Source of the DNA: Streptomyces ortus
Lineage (GTDB): Bacteria > Actinomycetota > Actinomycetes > Streptomycetales > Streptomycetaceae
Reading direction: 5' to 3'
Length of the DNA: 64,000 nt
Assembly (NCBI RefSeq): GCF_026341275.1
Contig: NZ_JAIFZO010000002.1
Coordinates: 3,688,118-3,752,117, forward strand
The notes below the pieces were generated by a model. The model saw nothing but the letters and a program-made list of their open reading frames with translations, did no database searches and was not told the DNA's origin. Both the position numbers and the translations under genes were made by a program. Positions 17,237-25,349 of the stretch are shown one piece after another. Positions within the stretch are counted from its first letter, which is position 1. Each line of letters begins with the position of its first letter.

Positions 17237-19312
17237 ATGAACACCGTGCCTCGACCAGCCCGATGGCTGGTCCCCCTTGTTCTCGTCGTCGTCTGGCTCG
17301 GTCTCGGCGGAGCCTTCGGCTCCTACGCGGGCAAGCTCGGAGAGGTGTCCACGAACGACCAGGCGGCCTTCCTGCCGCAGAACGCCGAGTCCACCAAGGT
17401 CATCGAGCGGCAGAAGGCCTTCGCCGAGCGGGAGACCCTGCCCGCCGTCCTCGTCTGGACCGCCGACGGCGGCGGTGAGGTCTCCACGGCCCAGCAGGAC
17501 TCCGCCACCCGGATCCTCACGTCGCTCGCCGACGTGGAGGGGGTCGAGACCAAGCCCTCACCGGCCCTGCGCTCGCAGGACGGCGCCGCGCTCCAGGGCG
17601 TCGTCCCGCTGCGCCCCGATCTCGGGGAGCGGCTCGGCGAGGTGCTGGACGAACTGGAGCGGGCCGCGGGGGACGTCTCCGGGACACGCGTCCAGATCGC
17701 CGGACCCGCGGCCACCCAGGGGGACCTCGGCGAGGCCTTCGCGGGCATCGACGGAATCCTGCTGGGGGTGGCCCTGGCGGCCGTTCTGCTCATCCTGCTG
17801 CTGGTCTACCGCAGTGTTCTGCTGCCCTTCACGATCATCATCAGCGCCGTCTTCGCCCTCGGCATCGCCTGCGCGATCGTCTACGTGCTCGCCGACCACG
17901 ACATCGTGCGCGTGGACGGTCAGGTGCAGGGCATCCTCTCGATCCTCGTGATCGGCGCCGCGACCGACTACGCCCTCCTGCTGACGGCGCGCTTCCGGGA
18001 GGAACTGGCGCGCAGCGACGACCGGTTCCACGCCGCGTGGAAGGCCCTGCGCGACTCCTTCGGCGCAATCACCGCCAGCGCCGCGACCGTGGCCCTGGGA
18101 CTGCTCGCCCTGCTGCTCAGCGACCTCACCAACAACCGTGCGCTGGGCCCCGTCGGGGCCATCGGCATCGTGTGCGCCGTCCTGACGACCCTGACGTTCC
18201 TGCCCGCGGTGCTCGCCCTCATGGGCAAGGTGGCCTTCTGGCCCGCCAAGCCCCGCTCGGCCGACGCGGAGACGGGCGGACACGGGATCTGGCGGCGCGT
18301 CGCCCACTGGGTGGACACCCGCCCCCGGCGGCTGTGGATGGCCTCCGCCGCCCTGCTCGTGGCCGGTGCGGCGTTCTTCCCCGCACTGCAGTCGAAGGGG
18401 GTGCCCCTGGACGAGCTGTTCGTCAACGACGCGCCGTCCGTCGCGGCACAGGAGACCCTGGGCAGGCACTTCCCCGGCGGCTCCGGCCAGCCGGTCGTGA
18501 TCATCGCGGACGCGGACCGGCGTACGGAGGTCACGCGCGCCGCCGCCGCGACGAAGGGGGTCGCCGAGGCACAGGCGGTGACCTCGTCGGGCCGGCCGGG
18601 TGGAAAGCCCCTGGTCGTGGACGGCCGGGTGCGCATCGACGCCGTCCTGGACGCCGCGCCGGACAGCGACTCGGCAAAGAACACCGTGCAGAAGCTGCGC
18701 GACCGGCTGCACACGGCCGACCCCGGCGCCCTGGTCGGCGGTTACACCGCGCAGCAGTACGACACCCAGCGCACCGCGGAACACGACCGGACCCTGATCA
18801 TCCCCGTCGTCCTGGCGATCATCCTGCTGATCCTCGTCGTCCTGCTGCGCTGCCTCCTGCTGCCGGTGATCCTGGTGGCCACCGTGGCGCTGAACTACCT
18901 CGCCACGCTCGGGATCGCGGGCCTGGTCTTCCGGCACGGCTTCGGCTTCTCGGGGACGGACGCCTCGGTGCCGTTGTACGGGTTCGTGTTCCTCGTCGCG
19001 CTCGGCGTCGACTACAACATCTTCCTCATGTCACGCGTACGCGAGGAGACGCTGCACCTGGGCACGCGGCAGGGCATGTTGCGCGGGCTGATCGCCACCG
19101 GCGGGGTGATCACCTCGGCGGGGGTGGTGCTGGCCGCGACCTTCGCGGCCCTGATCGTCATCCCGCTCGCGTTCCTCGCGCAGATCGCCTTCATCGTCGC
19201 CTTCGGCGTGCTGCTGGACACGATCGTGGTGCGCTCGCTGCTGGTCCCGGCCCTCGTACGGGACATCGGCCCCGCCGTCTGGTGGCCCGGCCGCCTCACA
19301 CGCCGACCGTGA
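17237..19312 (+). CDS. MMPL-family (RND superfamily) membrane transporter
   Basis: The 691-residue product has two repeats, each with one N-terminal helix, an extracytoplasmic loop domain and a cluster of about five helices (clusters near residues 175-355 and 515-680). Motifs typical of MMPL proteins include ATDYALLLTARFREEL after helix 4 and ALGVDYNIFLMSRVREET in the second half. It should export lipids, drugs or other hydrophobic compounds using the proton gradient. The divergent MarR gene suggests induction by a toxic ligand. The ATG at 17237 has a GAGAGAG site. A long perfect hairpin terminator follows the gene. The substrate is unknown. Confidence 0.92.
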   Translation: MNTVPRPARWLVPLVLVVVWLGLGGAFGSYAGKLGEVSTNDQAAFLPQNAESTKVIERQKAFAERETLPAVLVWTADGGGEVSTAQQDSATRILTSLADVEGVETKPSPALRSQDGAALQGVVPLRPDLGERLGEVLDELERAAGDVSGTRVQIAGPAATQGDLGEAFAGIDGILLGVALAAVLLILLLVYRSVLLPFTIIISAVFALGIACAIVYVLADHDIVRVDGQVQGILSILVIGAATDYALLLTARFREELARSDDRFHAAWKALRDSFGAITASAATVALGLLALLLSDLTNNRALGPVGAIGIVCAVLTTLTFLPAVLALMGKVAFWPAKPRSADAETGGHGIWRRVAHWVDTRPRRLWMASAALLVAGAAFFPALQSKGVPLDELFVNDAPSVAAQETLGRHFPGGSGQPVVIIADADRRTEVTRAAAATKGVAEAQAVTSSGRPGGKPLVVDGRVRIDAVLDAAPDSDSAKNTVQKLRDRLHTADPGALVGGYTAQQYDTQRTAEHDRTLIIPVVLAIILLILVVLLRCLLLPVILVATVALNYLATLGIAGLVFRHGFGFSGTDASVPLYGFVFLVALGVDYNIFLMSRVREETLHLGTRQGMLRGLIATGGVITSAGVVLAATFAALIVIPLAFLAQIAFIVAFGVLLDTIVVRSLLVPALVRDIGPAVWWPGRLTRRP

Positions 19313-19356
19313 CGAGCGGCGGCGCCGCCTCGCGGAACGGCGCCGGAGAAAGGGCA

Positions 19357-19395
19357 TGAGAAAGGCAAGGAGTCGTGTGCTCCTTGCCTTTCTCA
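19357..19395 (+). terminator. Strong intrinsic-type terminator after the MMPL gene
   Basis: A perfect 16-base inverted repeat (left arm 19357-19372, right arm 19380-19395) flanks a seven-base loop TCGTGTG. The arms are TGAGAAAGGCAAGGAG and its complement. It sits 45 bases after the exporter stop and shields the following rox promoter. Confidence 0.85.
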
Positions 19396-19411
19396 AGCTA
19401 TAGCGCACCGG

Positions 19412-19430
19412 GGGGCTTGCCGCAAGACCC
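19412..19430. promoter_or_regulatory. Rifamycin-associated element (RAE)-like inverted repeat upstream of rox
   Basis: The 19-base sequence GGGGCTTGCCGCAAGACCC matches the RAE as I recall it (GGGGCTTGCGGCAAGGCCC) at 17 of 19 positions and keeps the inverted-repeat halves GGGGCTTGC/GCAAG-CCC. RAEs are known upstream of rifamycin-inactivation genes in actinomycetes and mediate rifamycin-induced expression. This one is about 85 bases upstream of the rox start. Its presence next to this gene is strong mutual support. Confidence 0.8.
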
Positions 19431-19514
19431 CGGTCGTGGCGCAGAATCACCGGCCGAAGCCGGAAACCACCGGGTCGGCTTCGGAGTTCCTACGCCGTTG
19501 AGTTGGGGTTTTCG

Positions 19515-20987
19515 ATGATTGACGTGATCGTTGTGGGCGCGGGACCGACCGGCCTGATGCTGGCCGGCGAACTGCGGCTGCACGGTGTGCACGTGGTGGT
19601 GCTGGAGAAGCTGACCGAACCGACCGCGGAGACCCGGGGCCGTGGCCTGCACACGCGCAGCGTCGAGCTGATGGACCAGCGCGGGCTGCTGGACCGCTTC
19701 CTCGCGGTCAGTGAGAAGTTCCAGGTCGGCGGGTTCTTCGGCGGCATCATGAAGCCGTGGCCGGACCGGCTGGACACGGCCCACCCGTACGGCCTGTCCA
19801 CCCTGCAGCCGGTCACCGAGCGGCTGCTCGAAGAGCGGGCCCTCGAACTCGGGGCGGAGATCCGGCGCGGCTGCGAGGTGGCCGGGCTGAGCCAGGACGA
19901 CCCCAAGGCCGACGGGGACGGTGACGGTGACGGTGACGGTGACGGTGACGGGGTGAGCGTCGAGCTGGCGGACGGTACGCGCCTTCGTGCGCGCTACGTC
20001 GTCGGGTGCGACGGCGGGCGCAGTACGGTACGCCGCCTGCTCGGCGTCGGCTTCCCGGGCGAGCCCGCCACGGTCGAGACGCTGCTGGGCGACATGGAGC
20101 TGACCGCGGACACGGCGTCGGTCGACGCCGTCGTCGCGGAGGTCCGCAAGACCCAGCTGCGGTTCGGCACGATCCCCAACGGCGACGGCACGTACCGCGT
20201 CATCGTGCCCGCCGACGGGGTGGCCGAGGAGCGGGCGACCACGCCGACCCTCGACGAGTTCAAGCAGCGGCTGCGGGACGTCGCGGGCACCGACTTCGGG
20301 GTGCACTCGCCCCGCTGGCTGTCCCGGTTCGGTGACGCCACCCGGCAGGCCGAGCGCTATCGGGTCGGGCGGGTGCTGCTGGCGGGCGACGCGGCGCACA
20401 TCCACCCGCCGACCGGCGGGCAGGGGCTCAACCTCGGGGTGCAGGACGCCTTCAACCTCGGCTGGAAGCTGGCCGCCGCGGTCGACGGCTGGGCGCCGGA
20501 AGGGCTCCTGGACAGCTACCACGACGAACGGCACCCGGTGGGTGCCCGCGTACTGGACAACACCCGTGCGCAGATCACGCTGCTGGGGACGGACGCGGGC
20601 GCGGTCGCGCTGCGGGAGCTGTTCTCCCGGCTGATGGACTTCGAGGAGGTGAACCGCTACATCACCGAGATGATCACCGCCGTGGGGGTCCGCTACGACT
20701 TCGGCGAGGGCCACGACCTGGTCGGCCGCCGGATGAAGGACCTGGACCTGACGCACGGGCGCCTCTACTCGCTGATGCACGAAGGACGCGGCCTGCTGCT
20801 CGACCGGACCGGCGGCCTCTCGGTGGCGGGCTGGACGGACCGCGTCGACCACGTCGTCGACACGAGCGAGCAACTGGACGTACCCGCGGTGCTGTTGCGG
20901 CCGGACGGCCATGTGGCGTGGGCCGGCGAGGACCAGGAAGACCTGCTCGCGCATCTGCCCAAGTGGTTCGGCGGCGCGGCCGGTTGA
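19515..20987 (+). CDS. rox: Rifampicin monooxygenase Rox
   Basis: The 490-residue class A flavin monooxygenase has GAGPTGLMLAGEL at the FAD site (from residue 8), GCDGGRSTVRRLLGV as the DG motif and GDAAHIHPPTGGQGLN as the GD motif, plus a C-terminal thioredoxin-like domain (about 385-490). Several long stretches match the Streptomyces rifampin monooxygenase Rox as I remember it, e.g. GTDFGVHSPRWLSRFGDA and ETLLGDMELTA. Rox hydroxylates the naphthyl ring of rifamycins, which linearises and inactivates the drug. The RAE upstream fits this identity. The ATG at 19515 has a GGGG site; a TTG at 19503 is less likely. An Asp-Gly repeat expands one surface loop. Confidence 0.88.
   Translation: MIDVIVVGAGPTGLMLAGELRLHGVHVVVLEKLTEPTAETRGRGLHTRSVELMDQRGLLDRFLAVSEKFQVGGFFGGIMKPWPDRLDTAHPYGLSTLQPVTERLLEERALELGAEIRRGCEVAGLSQDDPKADGDGDGDGDGDGDGVSVELADGTRLRARYVVGCDGGRSTVRRLLGVGFPGEPATVETLLGDMELTADTASVDAVVAEVRKTQLRFGTIPNGDGTYRVIVPADGVAEERATTPTLDEFKQRLRDVAGTDFGVHSPRWLSRFGDATRQAERYRVGRVLLAGDAAHIHPPTGGQGLNLGVQDAFNLGWKLAAAVDGWAPEGLLDSYHDERHPVGARVLDNTRAQITLLGTDAGAVALRELFSRLMDFEEVNRYITEMITAVGVRYDFGEGHDLVGRRMKDLDLTHGRLYSLMHEGRGLLLDRTGGLSVAGWTDRVDHVVDTSEQLDVPAVLLRPDGHVAWAGEDQEDLLAHLPKWFGGAAG
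19911..19952 (+). repeat. Six-base tandem repeat inside rox encoding (Asp-Gly)7
   Basis: The unit GACGGT (with GACGGG at both ends) occurs seven times in frame. It inserts an Asp-Gly run into the loop before the VSVELADGT strand. As I recall, this loop is short in other Rox proteins, so the run looks like a lineage-specific expansion. Confidence 0.9.
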
Positions 20988-21042
20988 GTGTCACGGACCA
21001 CCAGGGCCGCGTCAGCGCATGCCGGTCCACGAGGGCCCGGTG

Positions 21043-21424
21043 GGCTGCTCGCCGGGCTCGTGTGCGCCGTCGCTGACCGGCGTGCTGCTCGACCCGCGAG
21101 CGCGTCAGGGAGATCGGTGTCCACAAGGCGCTCGGCATGACGCCCCGGCAGACCGTCGCGATGGTCCTCGCCTCCGTCGTGGTGACCGGACCGGTCGCCG
21201 GCGCGCTGGGCGTGCCGCTCGGCGTGGCCCTGCACGGCCGGGTCCTCCCCGCCACGGGCGACAGCGTGGGCCTGCGCCTCCCCGCTTCCGTCCTCGCCGT
21301 CCACGACACGGCCGAACTGCTCCCGCTCGGGCTGGGCGGCCCGCTCATCGCCGCCCTGGGTGCGCTCCCGCCGGCCGGCTGGGCGGCCAGAACCCGTACG
21401 GCCACGGCTCCGCGCACGGAATAG
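21043..21424 (+). pseudogene. FtsX-like ABC transporter permease, C-terminal remnant
   Basis: From about 21092 the frame reads TRERVREIGVHKALGMTP and continues through a hydrophobic helix to a stop at 21424. This is the last conserved loop and final helices of an FtsX/MacB-type permease. Just upstream, the preceding helix is recognisable only by changing frame (LLAGLVCAVA in one frame, LTGVLL in another), so at least one frameshift separates them. The bulk of the gene is missing. It has no credible start and is a decayed relic between rox and rsbQ. Confidence 0.7.
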
Positions 21425-21506
21425 CGGACGAGAGGCCGTCGGCCGGACCCGTCCGCGCGGCTCCTCGATCCGCGGAGACCGTGCCAGGTCTGCGAGGATG
21501 TCTCCT

Positions 21507-22316
21507 ATGGATGTGCGGCACAGAAACCATGTGACGGTGTCCGGGCGGCCCGGCGGGCCCGTGGTGATGCTGGCGCACGGGTTCGGATGCGACCAGAACA
21601 TGTGGCGTCTGGTGGTCCCCGCGCTGGAGCGCGATTTCACCGTCGTGCTCTTCGACCACGTGGGCGCGGGGAACTCGGATCTGTCCGCCTGGAGCCCGGC
21701 CCGGTACTCGACGCTCGACGGCTATGTGGAGGACGTGCTCGAACTGTGCCGGGAGCTCGCGCTCGGCCCCGTGACGTTCGTGGGGCACTCCGTGAGCGCG
21801 ATGATGGGGGTGGTGGCCGCCGGCCGGGAGCCCGAGGCGTTCGCCGGGCTCGTGCTGCTGGCGCCCTCGCCCCGGTTCATCGACGACCCCGCGACCGCCT
21901 ACCGGGGCGGGTTCGACGCCGAGGACATCGATGAGCTCCTGGGATCACTCGACGCGAACTATCTGGGCTGGTCGGGCGCCATGGCTCCGGTGATCATGGG
22001 AAATCCGGAGCGGCCGGAACTGGGTGAGGAGCTGACGAACAGCTTCTGCCGCACCGATCCGGACATCGCCCGGGTCTTCGCCCGCGTGACGTTCCTGTCC
22101 GACAACCGCGAGGACCTCGCCCTGGTGCGGGTCCCCACGCTGGTCGCCCAGTGCTCCAGTGACGCGATCGCTCCCCGGGAGGTGGGCGAGTTCGTGCACG
22201 CCCGGATCGCGGGAAGCCGCCTCGTGACGCTGGACGCCACCGGACACTGCCCGCAGCTCGCCGCCCCGGAGGAGACCACGGCGGCGATCACCTCGTTCGT
22301 GGAGGCACTCGCGTGA
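21507..22316 (+). CDS. rsbQ: RsbQ-like alpha/beta hydrolase, stress signalling
   Basis: The 269-residue protein closely follows Bacillus subtilis RsbQ along its length, e.g. GFGCDQNMW, LFDHVGAGNSDLSAW and FCRTDPDIARVFA. The catalytic triad is Ser95 in GHSVSA, Asp219 and His247, at nearly the same positions as in RsbQ. RsbQ is required with the phosphatase RsbP for the energy-stress branch of sigma-B activation and is thought to supply RsbP with a small ligand. The next gene is an RsbP-like phosphatase whose GTG overlaps this stop codon, so the partnership is conserved. The ATG at 21507 is chosen because the GAGG site is correctly spaced for it rather than for the ATG at 21498. Relatives include strigolactone and karrikin receptors. 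Confidence 0.9.
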   Translation: MDVRHRNHVTVSGRPGGPVVMLAHGFGCDQNMWRLVVPALERDFTVVLFDHVGAGNSDLSAWSPARYSTLDGYVEDVLELCRELALGPVTFVGHSVSAMMGVVAAGREPEAFAGLVLLAPSPRFIDDPATAYRGGFDAEDIDELLGSLDANYLGWSGAMAPVIMGNPERPELGEELTNSFCRTDPDIARVFARVTFLSDNREDLALVRVPTLVAQCSSDAIAPREVGEFVHARIAGSRLVTLDATGHCPQLAAPEETTAAITSFVEALA

Positions 22317-23587
22317 CGGGCGTGTTCGGCGATGTGGCGGGCGGCCGGGGTGGGGGCGACCGCGACTCCGTCGACGACCGGGCGGAGTTCTCCGCGCTGC
22401 TGGAGGAGAGCGCCGAGGACCTGTACGAGCACGCGCCCTGCGGTTTTCTGTCCACCCGGATGGACGGCAGGATCGCGAAGGTCAACACCACGCTGCTGAA
22501 CTGGCTGGGCTACGAGCGGGACGACCTGCTGGGCCGCAGACACTTCTCCGACCTGCTGACCGTCGGCGGGCGGCTCTACCACGAGACGCACTTCGCTCCG
22601 CTGCTGAGAATGCAGGGCGAGGTCAGCGGTATCGCCCTGGAGCTCAAGGCCGCCGACGGCTCCCGGCTGCCGGTCCTGGTCACCTCGACGGTGCGAACGG
22701 GCAGCGACGGGCAGCCGCTGCTGATCCGTACCACCCTCTTCGACGCACGCGACCGCCGCGCCTACGAGACCGAACTGCTGCGCGCCCGCAAGGAGGCCGA
22801 GCGGGAACGCGAACGGCTCCAGCGCCTGGCCACCACCCTGCAGAGGACGCTGCTGCCGCCGGCCCTGGCCGACGTGCCCGGTCTGAACGTCTCCGCGTAC
22901 TACCACGTCGCCTCCGTCGACGAGGTCGGCGGTGACTTCTACGATCTGTTCCCGCTGGCCGAGGGCACCTGGGGGCTGTTCCTGGGCGACGTGTGCGGCA
23001 AGGGGGCCGCCGCCGCGGCCGTCACCTCGCTGGCCCGCTACACCCTGCGGGCCGCGGCCGTGTACAACCCCGACCCCGTCGCCGTCCTCGCCAACCTCAA
23101 CACGGTCCTCAACCATGAGTACAACGGCGTCGACCCCCGCTTCTGCACCGTCGTCTTCGGTCTGCTGACCCCGGACCCGGTCCGGGGCGGCTTCCACATC
23201 ACCCTGGCCAGCGGCGGGCATCCCCCCGCCCTGCTGATGCGCGCCGACGGCACCACCGACTCCCTGCCCACGCCGGGCGGACAGCTCATCGGTGTCCTCG
23301 CCGACGCCCACATAGCCACCACCGCCGTCCGGCTGACCCCGGGCGACACCCTGCTGCTGCACACCGACGGCCTCACCGAGGCCCATGTCCACTCCGTCGA
23401 CGACCGGGAGGACCGCTACGGCGACGACGCCCTTCTCGCCTTCGCCCGCGCGCTGGCTCCCACCACCGCCTCGGACACCGTCGACGCGATCCGCGACCTG
23501 CTCGACACCTTCGGCACCGGTGTGGACGACGACACCGCCGTCCTGGCCATCCATGTGCCCCTGCCTTACGGCGATGAGCCCCTGTGA
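22313..23587 (+). CDS. rsbP: PAS-PP2C serine phosphatase, RsbP-like
   Basis: The 424-residue product has a PAS domain (about residues 35-145: YEHAPCGFLSTRMDGRI, LGYERDDLLGR), a short coiled coil (about 150-178) and a SpoIIE/PP2C phosphatase domain (about 190-415). Metal-binding motifs are present: VGGDFYDLF, GDVCGKGAAAAA, LHTDGLTEA and DDDTAVLAI. This is the order found in RsbP. It should dephosphorylate an anti-anti-sigma factor when its PAS domain is activated; the adjacent STAS gene is the obvious substrate. Four-base overlaps with both neighbours mean the three proteins are made together. An anti-sigma kinase and sigma factor are not in this window. Confidence 0.9.
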   Translation: MTGVFGDVAGGRGGGDRDSVDDRAEFSALLEESAEDLYEHAPCGFLSTRMDGRIAKVNTTLLNWLGYERDDLLGRRHFSDLLTVGGRLYHETHFAPLLRMQGEVSGIALELKAADGSRLPVLVTSTVRTGSDGQPLLIRTTLFDARDRRAYETELLRARKEAERERERLQRLATTLQRTLLPPALADVPGLNVSAYYHVASVDEVGGDFYDLFPLAEGTWGLFLGDVCGKGAAAAAVTSLARYTLRAAAVYNPDPVAVLANLNTVLNHEYNGVDPRFCTVVFGLLTPDPVRGGFHITLASGGHPPALLMRADGTTDSLPTPGGQLIGVLADAHIATTAVRLTPGDTLLLHTDGLTEAHVHSVDDREDRYGDDALLAFARALAPTTASDTVDAIRDLLDTFGTGVDDDTAVLAIHVPLPYGDEPL

Positions 23588-23946
23588 ACCGGCACCTGAC
23601 CCTCCGCGTCCGCACCTCTCCCACCGGAGCGGTCGTCGAGCTCGCCGGTGACCTCGACCATCACAGCGCCCCGGCGGTACGCGCCGCACTGCCCGGACTC
23701 GACCTGCGTCCGGGCCGCCAGCTCGTCCTCGACCTCGGCGGCGTCACCTTCTGCGACTCCAGCGGGATCACCGCGATCATCGCCGCGCGCAATCACGCCC
23801 TGGCGGCCGGTGCGGGCATCGCGCTCGCTGCGGTCCCCGACAGCGTCAGCCGGATCTTCCGCATCGTCGGCCTGGACCAGGTCTTTCCCATCCACCCGAC
23901 GGTCCTGGCCGCCGAAACCTCCTGGCGGCCCACTCCGAGCGGGTGA
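23584..23946 (+). CDS. STAS-domain anti-anti-sigma factor (RsbV-like)
   Basis: The 120-residue protein is a single STAS domain. It has the conserved LVLDLGGVTFCDSSGITAI segment with the phosphorylatable serine in DSSG (Ser59/Ser60), and the C-terminal VSRIFRIVGLDQVF helix. Unphosphorylated, such a protein binds an anti-sigma kinase and frees the sigma factor. The GTG overlaps the rsbP-like stop, which makes it the probable phosphatase substrate. The partner kinase must be encoded elsewhere. Confidence 0.9.
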   Translation: MNRHLTLRVRTSPTGAVVELAGDLDHHSAPAVRAALPGLDLRPGRQLVLDLGGVTFCDSSGITAIIAARNHALAAGAGIALAAVPDSVSRIFRIVGLDQVFPIHPTVLAAETSWRPTPSG

Positions 23947-24080
23947 TGCCGCCCGATGGACCGATGGACCGGCCGTTCACAGGCCGAGGTGGCGCAGGGC
24001 GGGAATGCCGACGAACACCGGTTGGGCCATTCCGCCGAATTCCCGTGCATCCTGCAAGGAAAGCGTGGAAGAAGGCCGCT

Positions 24081-25274
24081 ATGAGATCTTCAACGGATGA
24101 CGGGATCGCCGCCGACTTCTACGACTTCGAGTCCGCGCTGTCGGACGAGGAACGCAAGATCCTGCTGAGGACACGCGCGTTCATGCACGACGAGGTCAAG
24201 CCGCTCGTGAACGAGAACTGGGCGGCGGGCACCTTCCCCACGGAGCTGATCACGAAGTTCCGGGAGAGCGGCCTGGTGGGGCTGTCGTACGAGGGCTACG
24301 GCGAGCACCGTCCCGCGGTGAGTCATCTGCTGACCGGGATGATGGCGCTGGAGATGAGCCGGGTCGACGCGTCGGTCGCGACGTTCTTCGGCGTGCACAC
24401 CGGCCTGGCCATGTACTCCGTCCACTCCGGTGGCAGCCAGGAGCAGCGGGACCGCTGGCTGCCCGGGATGGCCGCCATGGACACCATCGGGGCCTTCGCC
24501 CTGACGGAACCGCTCGACGGATCCGACGTCGCGGCCGGTATGGGCACCACGGCCGAGCGGCAGGGCGACACCTGGGTCCTCAACGGCGCCAAGCGCTGGA
24601 TCGGCAACGCCACCTTCGCCGACCATGTAGTGGTCTGGGCGAGGGACCTCGCGGACGACCAGGTCAAGGGGTTCGTGGTCGGCAAGGGCACGCCGGGTTT
24701 CGTCACGGAGAAGATCGCGAACAAGATCTCCCTGCGGATCGTCGAGAACGCCGACATCACCCTGACCGACGTCAGGGTGCCGGAGGCCGACCGGCTCCAG
24801 AACGTCGAGTCCTTCCGTGACGTCGCGGAGGTCCTGCGCGCCACCCGCAGCGGGGTCGCCTGGCAGGCACTGGGTGTGATGATCGGCGCGTACGAGCTGG
24901 CCCTCGGCTACGCGACCGAGCGCGAGCAGTTCGGCAGGCCGCTCGCCGGTTTCCAGCTCGTACAGGATCTGCTGGTCAAGAGCCTCGGGAACATCACCGC
25001 CAGCTGGGGCATGCTGCTGCAGCTCGCGCGGCTGCAGGACTCGGGTGTGTTCAAGGACGAACACTCCTCGCTGGCCAAGGCCCACGTCACGGCACGGATG
25101 CGCGAGGTCGTCGGCTGGGCCCGGGAGATCTTCGGCGGCAACGGGATCGTGCTGGACTACGACGTCGCCCGCTTCTTCTCGGACGCGGAGGCCATCTACT
25201 CCTTCGAGGGAACCCGGGAGATGAACACGCTCATCGTCGGAAAGGCGGTCACCGGCGAGAGCGCGTTCGTCTGA
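24081..25274 (+). CDS. Acyl-CoA dehydrogenase, glutaryl-CoA dehydrogenase-like
   Basis: The 397-residue flavoenzyme has the acyl-CoA dehydrogenase fold order: an N-terminal helical domain, a middle beta-domain (AFALTEPLDGSDVAAGM, GAKRWIGNATFADHVVVWA) and a C-terminal helical domain (EREQFGRPLAGFQLVQ, IFGGNGIVLDYDVARFF). The candidate catalytic base is Glu in SFEGTREMN (about residue 375). That position and motif are those of glutaryl-CoA and isovaleryl/short-chain relatives; the TREMNTLIVGKAVTG tail is most like the glutaryl-CoA group. It oxidises an acyl-CoA and passes electrons to ETF. The ATG has a GAAGG site. It stands alone, so the pathway (lysine/tryptophan breakdown or a specialised route) is not shown by context. 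Confidence 0.9.
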   Translation: MRSSTDDGIAADFYDFESALSDEERKILLRTRAFMHDEVKPLVNENWAAGTFPTELITKFRESGLVGLSYEGYGEHRPAVSHLLTGMMALEMSRVDASVATFFGVHTGLAMYSVHSGGSQEQRDRWLPGMAAMDTIGAFALTEPLDGSDVAAGMGTTAERQGDTWVLNGAKRWIGNATFADHVVVWARDLADDQVKGFVVGKGTPGFVTEKIANKISLRIVENADITLTDVRVPEADRLQNVESFRDVAEVLRATRSGVAWQALGVMIGAYELALGYATEREQFGRPLAGFQLVQDLLVKSLGNITASWGMLLQLARLQDSGVFKDEHSSLAKAHVTARMREVVGWAREIFGGNGIVLDYDVARFFSDAEAIYSFEGTREMNTLIVGKAVTGESAFV

Positions 25275-25349
25275 GAAGAACCGTCGGGGGGCCTGAGGTT
25301 CGGGGGCCCGGTGTGAAGACGGTGGTCTCCTGCCTGTGATACTCGCTTG

